DNA of 64,000 bases from an uncultured Eubacteriales bacterium. Lineage in GTDB: Bacteria > Bacillota > Clostridia > Oscillospirales > Oscillospiraceae. The stretch spans positions 8,438 through 72,437 of the forward strand of contig URDK01000002.1 in assembly GCA_900546485.1 (NCBI GenBank), read 5' to 3'. Positions 1-8,037 of the stretch are shown here, one piece after another. Position 1 is the first letter of the stretch. Every line of letters starts with the position of its first letter. The position numbers and the translations under genes are program-made. The notes under the pieces are model-generated. The model made no database searches and had not been told where the DNA came from. It worked only from the letters and a program-made list of their open reading frames with translations.

Positions 1-2
1 AT

Positions 3-221
3 GCCAAGTCCGAAGGCTATGATGTATCCGTCGGTGAGAATTCAAACATCCTGTCCTATACGGATGCGGCGGATGTGTCCGAATACGCCATTCCCGCCAT
101 ACAGTGGGCCTGCGGCACCGGGATTATCAACGGCACCGGCGATGGCTCCACCCTCAGCCCTCAGGATGCGGCCACAAGAGCCCAGGCAGCAATGATGCTC
201 ATGCGGTTTTGTGAGAAATAA
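3..221 (+). CDS. C-terminal end of an S-layer-homology (SLH) domain protein (5' partial)
   Basis: The frame is open from the left edge of the window to a TAA stop at 219-221, so only the last 72 codons are visible. The peptide reads like one SLH repeat: a Y-T-D-A-A-D segment followed by A-I-Q-W-A, a G-I-I-N-G-T turn, then L-S-P and a closing T-R-A-Q-A-A-M-M-L-M-R-F helix. SLH domains anchor surface proteins to secondary cell-wall polymers. The catalytic or structural part of the protein lies outside the window and cannot be named. The frame is clear and the SLH call fairly safe. Confidence 0.75.
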   Translation, partial: AKSEGYDVSVGENSNILSYTDAADVSEYAIPAIQWACGTGIINGTGDGSTLSPQDAATRAQAAMMLMRFCEK

Positions 222-353
222 GTAAAATGGTGATTCCTTGAAATATAAACTGGCTCATTGATTGAAGGCGTTGCGTTATCCATGCGACACAGCAAGCGAA
301 ACCAACGTTTCAAGAACTGCGGGCTAACACCCGAATGAGCAAATGCAGGAGAT

Positions 354-398
354 GAACCCCCTTGGCGCAAAACGAACCCATGACGCCAAAGGGGGTTC
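354..398. terminator. Hairpin downstream of the SLH gene
   Basis: A 14-bp stem (354-367 with 384-398, one bulged A) encloses a 16-nt loop and is followed by a short T run. A second hairpin at 433-468 has a perfect 13-bp stem (433-445 with 456-468). Together they probably end transcription of the SLH gene. No gene is seen between 222 and 493. Confidence 0.45.
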
Positions 399-493
399 AC
401 TTTGCATCACAATTAGGAGCATTTGCCATAAGATAATCGGCACTGACTCAGTGAGCAGTGCCGATTATTATAATGAGCGCGGGAGGGGTCAGT

Positions 494-680
494 ATGGCTG
501 ATTACAAGGCAATGTGCTGGGCGTATGGCAACTGCTGTCGACGCGCTGGAAGCCACTACAAATGCGCTGGTAGAGATTACTGAGAAGCTTGAGCTGGCGC
601 AGCTGACCACGGAAGAAATGTTCATTTCCTGCCCTGACGACAATGAGAATTTCCAGGAGAATGATTCAGGTTCGGAGTAA
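494..680 (+). pseudogene. Small conserved-type ORF, frameshifted
   Basis: A GGGAGGGG ribosome binding site precedes ATG at 494, which opens M-A-D-Y-K-A-M and soon runs into a stop. From about 525 another frame continues with A-T-A-V-D-A-L-E-A and an acidic T-E-E-M-F-I-S tail up to TAA at 678-680. Joined by one frameshift, the two parts resemble the short MADYK-type proteins of about 50 residues that are common, and without known function, in Firmicutes. The family resemblance is from memory. The frame change may be real decay or a sequencing error. Confidence 0.4.
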
Positions 681-779
681 GAGCCGTAAATAACATTCTA
701 AATGATCACTGACGAGCGTCCTCGCGTTTAGCGCACGGGGCGCTCGTTTTGTTCCCTTTGCTTCGTGCGTACGAGCCAG

Positions 780-1375
780 AATAGAAAACGCGTAGTAGCT
801 GCCCGGCTCTATCTCCGCGAGCTTCATGCGCACGACCTGTTCGACCATGGAATCCACCTTGGGCACGGGGTAGTCGGACTGACCGTCGCATTCGCTGGGT
901 GCAGGACGTTGTAGCGGCACTGGTAGCAGATGCGCTTGGCCATCGGGGTGTACCGGTTCTTCTTACGCCCGCTGGTCGTAAGAGTCAGCCTATTGCCGCA
1001 GTGCGCGCAGAAGATGTTGCCGACGAGCAGGGAGCTGCCCTTACGGTTGCGCTTGTTCACGTGCCCGCGCTTTTCAAGGTGGAAGCCATATGGCACGGTG
1101 CCACATGTGTAGCGCCCCACTTCCGTCATCTGACTGAGGCGGGTCTTGACACGGATAGAGGTCTTGATGCTCTTTCATGAGGCCTGCCAGCAGCAGATGT
1201 AGTTCATCAGCTTGTCAACGTGCATGTCGAATCTCTGGTGTCGAGGTCACGTGCCGAGACCTTGAAGCCGGAGACGCCCTTTTCGGAGAGTTCACACACG
1301 ATGTTCTAACCCTGCGTAGCCGCAGATTCGCGGCAGTGCTGCTTTTGCGTGGGTATATCGTCCTTTTCAATATAC
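780..1375 (-). pseudogene. Serine recombinase remnant, copy 1
   Basis: Read on the minus strand, pieces in several frames recapitulate a large serine recombinase. They include an N-terminal-domain scrap ending in G-V-S-G-F-K-V-S-A-R-D, an I-K-T-S-type helix region, the start of the recombinase domain, and a zinc-ribbon segment with N-I-F-C-A-H-C-G-N-R and C-Y-Q-C. A final scrap has C-D-G-Q and V-V-E-Q-V-V. Stops and frame changes break every junction and the catalytic N-terminus is missing, so it cannot be active. About 240 bp are closely similar to the fragment at 14290-14629, showing that both come from one recombinase lineage. Confidence 0.65.
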
Positions 1376-2010
1376 TATGCCTGCATTATCTCACACCCGG
1401 TCCTCCGCGGCGCGGCTGTCATAGCTCCACAGCGCCAATTGCTGTACACCATAGGGCTGTCCCCCAAGTCCTCGAGAGCACCTGAGCAAGTGCCTTTATC
1501 ATCCGCGCTTTCATTGCGAAACCGGCTTGCCAAAGCCGTTTTTGGATCCGCGTTCATTGCTCTGGCTCGTGCCGTCATCGTGCCGCGCCCCACGTCGCTG
1601 ACCGCCTTTTGTAACACGGGATTTGCGCTCGCTGTACCGTGTATTCAGTCGTAAAAATAAGTGCCTCTATAATGAAACCTCCGTGTTCATATTGCAGGCT
1701 CCATTATGTATTATTGTGATAGGCGGGTGCTGTGTGTGATTCACAACTCATGCTTGAACACGTCAGGTAAGCGAATGCACAATACTGACACCAGTTGCTT
1801 TTACTGAATAAAGATTCTAAACCATTGTTGACAAATCAGTGAAAAAGTGCTAGTTTTATATCAAGTAACACGGTTGCATTAGAACAAATTGAAATAAATA
1901 ATTATATGCACAAATAGCTGGAGATAAATTGTAGCAATTATACAAAACAACCGCAATCAATCATGCAACAACGGGCGTTAATATCGGAAACCGGTTGCAC
2001 AGGAGGGCTT
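1376..2010. other. Gene-poor stretch with lacI-type promoter
   Basis: No convincing gene is visible in these 635 bases. ORFs of up to about 100 codons exist but lack ribosome binding sites and family resemblance. Composition changes from GC-rich debris to AT-rich sequence after about 1660. The only recognisable element is the promoter near 1828-1856. Confidence 0.5.
1828..1856 (+). promoter_or_regulatory. Candidate promoter of the maltodextrin operon
   Basis: TTGACA at 1828-1833 is separated by exactly 17 bases from TAGTTT at 1851-1856. The -35 box is perfect and the -10 box weak. It lies about 155 bases before the LacI-type start at 2011, leaving room for an operator in the leader. Confidence 0.45.
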
Positions 2011-3033
2011 ATGTCAGTCACTATACGGGACGTTGCGCAGATGGCTGGGGTTTCGGCCTCGACCGTGTCGAGGGTGCTAAACGGCAAGGGCGCCATTTCG
2101 GAGGAGACAAAAAAACGAATATATGACGCGATGGAGCAGCTCAAGTATGTGCCCAACGACTTTGCGCGCAGCTTTGCCACCGGCAGCCCGCGCGCCGTGG
2201 CGTTGGTCATCGATGTGGCCGACCCGGGCGCCTACTCTAACAACTTCTTCAATAACACGGTGTTCGGCATAGAGACCGTCGCTCACAGGCGGGATTACAG
2301 CCTTATGGTCACGAACGGCTCGCGCGCATTCGGCGGCATCTCCAGCGTCGAGCGACTCATCCTCGGTAAAAAGGTGGACGGCGTAGTGTTTCCCATATCG
2401 CTTGTCAGCCGGGAGTTCATCCGCAAGGTAGAGGAGCTGCATTTCCCATGCGTCATCTTGGGCCGGGCAGAGGACGTGGGCGCGGAAACCAGCTGGCTCG
2501 ATATAAACAACACCCAGGCGGGCGTGCTCGCCGTCCGGCACCTGGTGGCGAAGGGCTATCGCCGCATTGGCTACCTCGGCGGGCCGGAGAGCGACCTATT
2601 CTCGCGCGACAGGCTCTCAGGCTGCTGCCGCGAGCTGGACGCCTGCGGGCTAAGCGTGGATCGCGAGCTTATACTGCACAACGACGCCATGAGCATCGAC
2701 GCTGTCATCGCTCAGGTCACGGATCTGCTTGCCTCCGAAAACAGGCCTGACGCGCTTGCCTGCGGGAGCGACATGCTCGCGCTTGGCGCGCTGAGGGCAG
2801 CGCAGAGGTTGGGACTGCGCGTGCCCGAGGACTTTGGCGTACTCAGCTTTGATGACACGGCCGTCACCGCCCTGGCCGAGCCCGGTATCACCAGCATTGA
2901 GGTGGACACCTTCGAGCTCGGCGTGCAGGCGGCGGAGATACTCATAAACCAGATAGAAAATCCGGACGCCAGCATACGTCAGACGCTGCTGAGCACAAAA
3001 ATAATGGCACGCGCCTCGACGGAGCGTGCTTGA
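2011..3033 (+). CDS. LacI-family transcriptional regulator
   Basis: This is a 340-residue regulator, the normal LacI size. The N-terminal helix-turn-helix (about residues 4-25) carries the family signature V-A-Q-M-A-G-V-S-x-S-T-V-S-R-V-L-N-G, followed by a hinge helix and a periplasmic-binding-protein-like sensor domain. ATG at 2011 is chosen because an AGGAGG site sits 5 bases upstream; an in-frame ATG at 1963 adds residues unlike the family. It is the first gene of the operon with the GH13 enzyme and ABC transporter, so it probably controls starch or maltodextrin use by binding a derived sugar. The ligand is not shown by the sequence. Confidence 0.9.
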   Translation: MSVTIRDVAQMAGVSASTVSRVLNGKGAISEETKKRIYDAMEQLKYVPNDFARSFATGSPRAVALVIDVADPGAYSNNFFNNTVFGIETVAHRRDYSLMVTNGSRAFGGISSVERLILGKKVDGVVFPISLVSREFIRKVEELHFPCVILGRAEDVGAETSWLDINNTQAGVLAVRHLVAKGYRRIGYLGGPESDLFSRDRLSGCCRELDACGLSVDRELILHNDAMSIDAVIAQVTDLLASENRPDALACGSDMLALGALRAAQRLGLRVPEDFGVLSFDDTAVTALAEPGITSIEVDTFELGVQAAEILINQIENPDASIRQTLLSTKIMARASTERA

Positions 3034-3046
3034 GAGGAGGTTCGCC

Positions 3047-4852
3047 ATGGAGCTTGCCGCAGTTTTGCATCGCCCCACGGCCGAGTTTGTCTACCCCAGT
3101 TCGAGGACCGGTCTGGTGATACGGCTCTTCGCCGCGAGGGGAGACCTGGACGAGGTCGGGCTGCTGTACTGGGAGAGGGGGGAGACAGACCCGGAAAGGC
3201 GCAGAAAGATACTGGTGAGACCGAAGCTCCGGGATGCCTGGCGGGACTGTTATGAGGCGGAGATCAAGACAGAGCCCATAACAGCCTATGTGCGCTATTG
3301 CTTCCGACTGCGTTCCGGGAAGCGCGAGCTCTGGTACGGGCCGAACGGCTTCCGGGACACGGAGCCGGGGCCGGATGAGGACTTCTTCGAGTTTCTCTGG
3401 CCGAACCCCGAGGACTGCTTCAAAGCCCCGGACTGGAGCTCTGGACAGGTCTACTATCAGCTCTTTCCCGAGAGGTTCAAAAACGGCGACTCATCGCTCA
3501 CGCCGGAGGGCGCGGACGCCTGGGGCTCCGTCCCCACGCGGGAGAACTTCATGGGCGGCGACCTGCGCGGCATACGCGAGAAGCTGCCCTACATATCGGC
3601 CCTCGGCGCGACCTGCCTGTACCTCACGCCGGTGTTCGAGGCACTGTCCAACCACAAGTACGACACGGTGGACTATTACCGCATCGACCCTCATTTCGGC
3701 ACGGAGGAGGATTTGCGTTCGCTCATCTCGGACGCGCACGCGCTCGGCATCCGCGTGCTGCTCGACGGCGTTTTCAACCACTGCGGGTACTACTGGCCGC
3801 CCTTTCAGGACGTGGTGAAAAACGGAGAGGCCTCAAAATACCGAGACTGGTTTTTCATCAACACCTACCCTGTCACGCACGAGACGCGCACCTACGACTG
3901 CGTGGGCCACTACAAGTGGATGCCCAAGCTGAACCTTGCAAACCCGGAGCTGCGGCGCTATTTCATCGAGGTGGGCAAGCACTGGCTACGCGCCGTGGGG
4001 GCTGACGGCTGGCGGCTGGATGTGGCAGACGAGGTGCCTGCGGTGTTCTGGGAGGAGTTTTCCCGTGAAATGAAGCTGGCGAAGCCGGACTGCCTGCTCC
4101 TGGGCGAGACCTGGGGTGACGCCTGGCGGCTCGTGGGCCCCGGCCGGCTGGACAGCGCGATGAACTACCTCTTCCGCGACGCCGCACGCGACTGGCTGGC
4201 GCTCTCAAAGCTCGGGGCCTCGGGTTTCGTGGACAGGGCGAACCGGCTGCTCTCGCTCTACCCCTACGAGGTGTCGCTGCGGATGTACAATCCCCTCGAC
4301 AGCCACGACACGCCGAGGTTCCTCACATTCTGCGGCGGGGATATCGAAAAATACCGCCTCGCCGTGGCCTTGCAGATGTGCTTCCCCGGCTGCCCCGCGG
4401 TGTATTACGGCGACGAGCTGGGCATGGAGGGCGAAAACGACCCGGATTGCCGCCGGGCCATGGACTGGGAGGCCGCGGAGAGGGAGCCGGAGCTGTTCGG
4501 CTGGTTCCGGGAGCTCATAGCCCTGCGCAAGGGCTCACCAGCCCTCCGGGAAGGCGGGTTTTACAACTCCGTCTGCGACGACGGCGCCAACGTGTTCGGT
4601 TTTTGCCGCACGCACGAGAGAGAGGACGTGCTAGTAGTCATCAACGCAGGGGAGCGCTGGTACAAGGGTGAGGCGCGGGTGCCGGACGGCTCCGGCGAGT
4701 GGCTCGAGGCCTTCTCCGGAGAGACAGTGACTTCTGTGATAAACCCCGCAAGGGATGCGTATTCGGCGGAATGCCCGGCGGTGCTCAGCCTGAGCGTACC
4801 GGCGCGGACCGTGAAAATATTCAAACAGGAAAGAAAGCGAGGTCAGAAATGA
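3047..4852 (+). CDS. Cytoplasmic GH13 alpha-glucosidase / neopullulanase-type enzyme
   Basis: A 601-residue glycoside hydrolase with an N-terminal beta-sandwich (about residues 1-110) like that of cyclomaltodextrinases and neopullulanases, followed by the GH13 barrel. All four conserved GH13 regions are present: D-G-V-F-N-H near 240, the nucleophile in G-W-R-L-D-V at Asp325, the acid/base in L-G-E-T-W at Glu354, and S-H-D-T near 420. There is no signal peptide, so it acts on imported maltodextrins or cyclodextrins. GAGAGGAGG precedes ATG at 3047. Its end overlaps the start of the solute-binding protein by four bases (ATGA), indicating translational coupling. The exact subfamily is uncertain. 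Confidence 0.88.
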   Translation: MELAAVLHRPTAEFVYPSSRTGLVIRLFAARGDLDEVGLLYWERGETDPERRRKILVRPKLRDAWRDCYEAEIKTEPITAYVRYCFRLRSGKRELWYGPNGFRDTEPGPDEDFFEFLWPNPEDCFKAPDWSSGQVYYQLFPERFKNGDSSLTPEGADAWGSVPTRENFMGGDLRGIREKLPYISALGATCLYLTPVFEALSNHKYDTVDYYRIDPHFGTEEDLRSLISDAHALGIRVLLDGVFNHCGYYWPPFQDVVKNGEASKYRDWFFINTYPVTHETRTYDCVGHYKWMPKLNLANPELRRYFIEVGKHWLRAVGADGWRLDVADEVPAVFWEEFSREMKLAKPDCLLLGETWGDAWRLVGPGRLDSAMNYLFRDAARDWLALSKLGASGFVDRANRLLSLYPYEVSLRMYNPLDSHDTPRFLTFCGGDIEKYRLAVALQMCFPGCPAVYYGDELGMEGENDPDCRRAMDWEAAEREPELFGWFRELIALRKGSPALREGGFYNSVCDDGANVFGFCRTHEREDVLVVINAGERWYKGEARVPDGSGEWLEAFSGETVTSVINPARDAYSAECPAVLSLSVPARTVKIFKQERKRGQK

Positions 4853-6165
4853 AAATGAAGAAGTACGCAAAAATGCTGGCGCTCCTGCTTGCCGTGGCAG
4901 TAATGGTAGCGACATTAGCTGCCTGCGGCAATGAAGCGCCAGACACCAGTTCACCCCCGCAGACCGACGAGACGCCCGGAAGCAGCCCGGACGCCGCGGA
5001 GCCGACAGTCATCAACTTCTGGCACCATTACAGCGCCCAGTCCGCAGAGAATGAAACCCTTATGAATGTGCTCATCCCCAAGTTCGAGGAGGAGCATCCC
5101 GAGTACAAGGTCAACGCCGTCTCCCACGAGTGGGCGGACCTGCACGACAAGATATTGATAAGCGCGAACTCCGACACCCTGCCCGACGTGGCGAGGCTGG
5201 ACATAGCCTGGGTGCCCGAGTTTGAGTCCATGGGCATACTCGCCGCGCTCGACCAGGAGATGGCCGACTTCGACGACGTGGCCGCAACGCTCCTGCCCAG
5301 CGCCATGAGCACCGGTATGGTCAACGGCAGCTATTACGCCCTCGCGCTCAATACCAACACGAAAATACTGTTCTATAACGCCGAGGCCTTCGAGAATGCG
5401 GGCCTTGCCGCACCCGAAACCATCGACGACATGTTCGCCGCCATCGCCGCGCTCTCCGGAACGAACGAGAACGGCCAGCAGGTCTGGGGCCTCAACGAGC
5501 CCGCGCTCGCCGGCTGGAACATCCTGCCCTACATCTGGAGCATGGGCGGCGAGATCACCAACGAGGACTACACCCAGGCCACCGGCTATCTCAACAGCGC
5601 CGAGACCGTGGCCGCCGTGCAGATGCTTGCCGACCTCTATAAAAACGGCCAGTTTACCGGCTTCAACAGCGGCGACATCCCGATGACCGACGGTTTCGGG
5701 ACCGGGCGCTACATGATGCTGCTCGAGGGCCCGTGGAAGACCGCAGAGATGGCGGGCGCATACCCCGACTTCAAGTATGCCACGACCGAGATGCCCGCCG
5801 GCTCCGCCGGTTCCATTTCCGTACTCGGCGGCGAGGACATTGCGATGTTCAACACCGGCAACAAGGAGGGCGCCTGGGAGTTCATGAAGTTCATGGTCAG
5901 CGACTTTGCCCAGGAGGAGATGGCCAAGGTCGGCCAGATCCCGGTGAACACCACCGCGCTCGAGAGCGACACGGTGAAGAACGCGGACTACGCGCCCTTC
6001 CTGGAGGCCATCACCACCGCCAAGGCCCGCCCGCCCGTGGCGGCCTGGTCCGACATCGACAGCGAGCTCACCACCGCCGTGACCGACATCATCGTCAACG
6101 GCGCGGACGCCCAGACCACTCTGGATGCGCTGGCTGCGAAGGTCGACACGCTGCTTGCCGGATAA
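4849..6165 (+). CDS. ABC transporter sugar-binding lipoprotein (MalE type)
   Basis: A 438-residue extracellular solute-binding protein. The N-terminus has a lysine-rich start, a hydrophobic segment and a lipobox L-A-A-C with Cys26, followed by a Ser/Thr/Pro-rich linker, so it is membrane-anchored outside the cell. The body has the family-1 binding-protein pattern (I-N-F-W-H-H-Y near the start; D-V-A-R-L-D-I-A-W). Its place between a cytoplasmic GH13 enzyme and two MalF/MalG-like permeases points to maltodextrin as ligand. ATG at 4849 overlaps the previous stop and follows a GCGAGG ribosome site. Confidence 0.9.
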   Translation: MKMKKYAKMLALLLAVAVMVATLAACGNEAPDTSSPPQTDETPGSSPDAAEPTVINFWHHYSAQSAENETLMNVLIPKFEEEHPEYKVNAVSHEWADLHDKILISANSDTLPDVARLDIAWVPEFESMGILAALDQEMADFDDVAATLLPSAMSTGMVNGSYYALALNTNTKILFYNAEAFENAGLAAPETIDDMFAAIAALSGTNENGQQVWGLNEPALAGWNILPYIWSMGGEITNEDYTQATGYLNSAETVAAVQMLADLYKNGQFTGFNSGDIPMTDGFGTGRYMMLLEGPWKTAEMAGAYPDFKYATTEMPAGSAGSISVLGGEDIAMFNTGNKEGAWEFMKFMVSDFAQEEMAKVGQIPVNTTALESDTVKNADYAPFLEAITTAKARPPVAAWSDIDSELTTAVTDIIVNGADAQTTLDALAAKVDTLLAG

Positions 6166-6208
6166 CACTAAAAGTATACCAGAAACTGCCCAAAATCGCA
6201 ACAGCTTT

Positions 6209-6249
6209 GCGCGCGGGAGCGCCCACGCCGGACCTCCCGCGCGCTTTTT
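6209..6249 (+). terminator. Attenuating terminator between binding protein and permeases
   Basis: A perfect 11-bp GC stem (6209-6219 with 6234-6244) with a 14-nt loop is followed directly by five T residues. It lies inside the operon, so it probably lets some polymerase through and keeps the binding protein more abundant than the permeases. Confidence 0.8.
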
Positions 6250-6264
6250 GAAAGGAGCCTCGAT

Positions 6265-7158
6265 ATGGAGCTGAAGCCGAGGCGAAACCGGATGCAGCTT
6301 GCGGCGCTGCTACTGCCGGGCGTGCTTGTCTTTGCCATGTTCACCATCTACCCGATAGTGAAGCTGCTGTACATGAGCTTTCTTGAGTGGAACCGTGACA
6401 ACATGTTCGAGCACAGCTTTGCCGGTCTTTCGAACTATGCGGCCGTGCTGAGTGACGCCACCTTCAGGACGGCCTTTGCAAACACGCTCATCTACACCCT
6501 CGTCACCGTGCCGGGGCAGATGGTGCTGGGCTTGCTGGCGGCGGTGCTCATAAATTCCATCCCGCGCTTTCGCGTGACCTTCCGGGTCATTTACTACCTG
6601 CCGGTCATAACCTCCTGGGTCATCGTCTCACTGGTGTTCAGGTACATCTTCAACACCGAGGGCATGCTCAACTACCTGCTCACCAATGTCCTGCACCTGA
6701 GTGAGAGCAACATCCGCTGGCTGGATACCCGCTGGGGCGGGCTGACCGTGGCCATGATGCTGGGCATCTGGAAGGGCGTGGGCTGGAACCTCGTCGTGTT
6801 CCTCGCAGCCTTGCAGAGCGTGCCGCAGGAGCTTTATGAATCTGCTTCCATCGACGGCTGCGGGCCCTTCGCCCGGTTCTTCTACATAACCCTGCCCAGC
6901 ATAAAGCCGACCATACTCTTTGCCCTGGTCATGCTGACCATCGGCGGCTTCAACGTGTTCACGTCGATAAAGATGATAACGGACGGCAAGCCCATGCACC
7001 AGACCGAGGTGGTGCTGACGTGGATGTACTCCAAGGCCTTCAGCTCCGGCGACTTCGGCTACGCTGCGGCGCTGTCCTTCATAGTGGCCGTGACGCTGGC
7101 TTTCCTGGCGGTGCTGCAGTTCAAGGCCATGCGCAGAAACGGCGAGAGCCAGTTTTGA
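6265..7158 (+). CDS. ABC sugar permease, MalF/UgpA type
   Basis: A 297-residue membrane protein with six predicted hydrophobic segments beginning near residue 12. The cytoplasmic EAA-type loop, which contacts the ATPase, is visible as E-L-Y-E-S-A-S-I-D-G-C-G with the following I-T-L-P near residue 190-215. AAAGGAG precedes ATG at 6265. It forms the translocation pore with the next gene. No ATPase gene lies in the operon, so a shared MsmX-like ATPase encoded elsewhere must energise it (inference from the family). Confidence 0.9.
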   Translation: MELKPRRNRMQLAALLLPGVLVFAMFTIYPIVKLLYMSFLEWNRDNMFEHSFAGLSNYAAVLSDATFRTAFANTLIYTLVTVPGQMVLGLLAAVLINSIPRFRVTFRVIYYLPVITSWVIVSLVFRYIFNTEGMLNYLLTNVLHLSESNIRWLDTRWGGLTVAMMLGIWKGVGWNLVVFLAALQSVPQELYESASIDGCGPFARFFYITLPSIKPTILFALVMLTIGGFNVFTSIKMITDGKPMHQTEVVLTWMYSKAFSSGDFGYAAALSFIVAVTLAFLAVLQFKAMRRNGESQF

Positions 7159-7166
7159 GGTGTGAT

Positions 7167-8018
7167 ATGCACAGGAGATTTACAAAGAAAAATGCCGCAA
7201 ACGCGCTCAAATATCTGCTGCTGCTCATAGGCGGAGCCGTGTCCGTCATGCCTATGGTGTACATGATAAGCACCTCGCTCAAGCCCAACGGCGCGCTCTA
7301 TGAGTTCCCGCCGAGGTTCTTCCCCTCGGCCAAGGAGCTGACGGCGGAGAACTATCAGTACATCTTCGCCCAGGAGAAGTTCTATCAGAACTTCCTAAAC
7401 AGCGCGGCGGTCACGATACTCACCGTGATTATCGCGGCCTTCATCGCCACGGCGCTGGCTTTCTGCCTTGCCCGCTTCCGCTTCCCAGGCCGAAAGCTGC
7501 TTTTCGGGCTTGTCATAGGCACGATGATAATCCCGGGCACGACGCTTATCATAACGCAGTATCAGCTCGCCACCTTCCTCAAGCTCACGAACAAGCTCTT
7601 CGGCCTCGTGCCATTTTACGTCGCATGGGTCATTCCGTTCTCGACCTTCATGATAAAGGGATATATCGAGAGCATCCCGCGCGACTATGACGAGGCGGTG
7701 TATATGGACGGCGGGAGCGTGTTCACGGTGTTCTTCAAGGTCATCTGCCCGCTCGCGAGCCCGGCCATAGCCTCGGTGAGCATCTTCAACTTCCTGACCG
7801 CTTGGGAGGAGTTCCCTTGGGCAATGACGGTCATCAACGACAACGCCAAGCGCACGCTGCCCATAGCTATCTCCGGCTTCTTCGGTCAGCACCAGTTCAC
7901 GCAGTGGGGCTACGTCTTCGCCATGAGCGTCGCGAGCCTCGTGCCGGTGCTGATAGTGTTCATCTGCTGCCAGAAATACTTCGTCTCCGGCCTGCAGGCA
8001 GGAGGCATTAAGGGATAA
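7167..8018 (+). CDS. ABC sugar permease, MalG type
   Basis: A 283-residue permease with six hydrophobic segments, the typical S-T-S-L-K-P motif after the first one, and the EAA loop D-Y-D-E-A-V-Y-M-D-G-G with P-L-A-S-P about two thirds along. ATG at 7167 is used; the longer open frame upstream reads through the previous gene and has no ribosome site. It starts 8 bases after the first permease and pairs with it in maltodextrin import. Confidence 0.9.
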   Translation: MHRRFTKKNAANALKYLLLLIGGAVSVMPMVYMISTSLKPNGALYEFPPRFFPSAKELTAENYQYIFAQEKFYQNFLNSAAVTILTVIIAAFIATALAFCLARFRFPGRKLLFGLVIGTMIIPGTTLIITQYQLATFLKLTNKLFGLVPFYVAWVIPFSTFMIKGYIESIPRDYDEAVYMDGGSVFTVFFKVICPLASPAIASVSIFNFLTAWEEFPWAMTVINDNAKRTLPIAISGFFGQHQFTQWGYVFAMSVASLVPVLIVFICCQKYFVSGLQAGGIKG

Positions 8019-8037
8019 TTATAACGGGAGGTATAGT

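Noticed and set aside
4951..6201. 416-codon minus-strand open frame opposite the sugar-binding protein
   Set aside because: Shadow of the lipoprotein gene, which has a lipobox, ribosome site and operon context.
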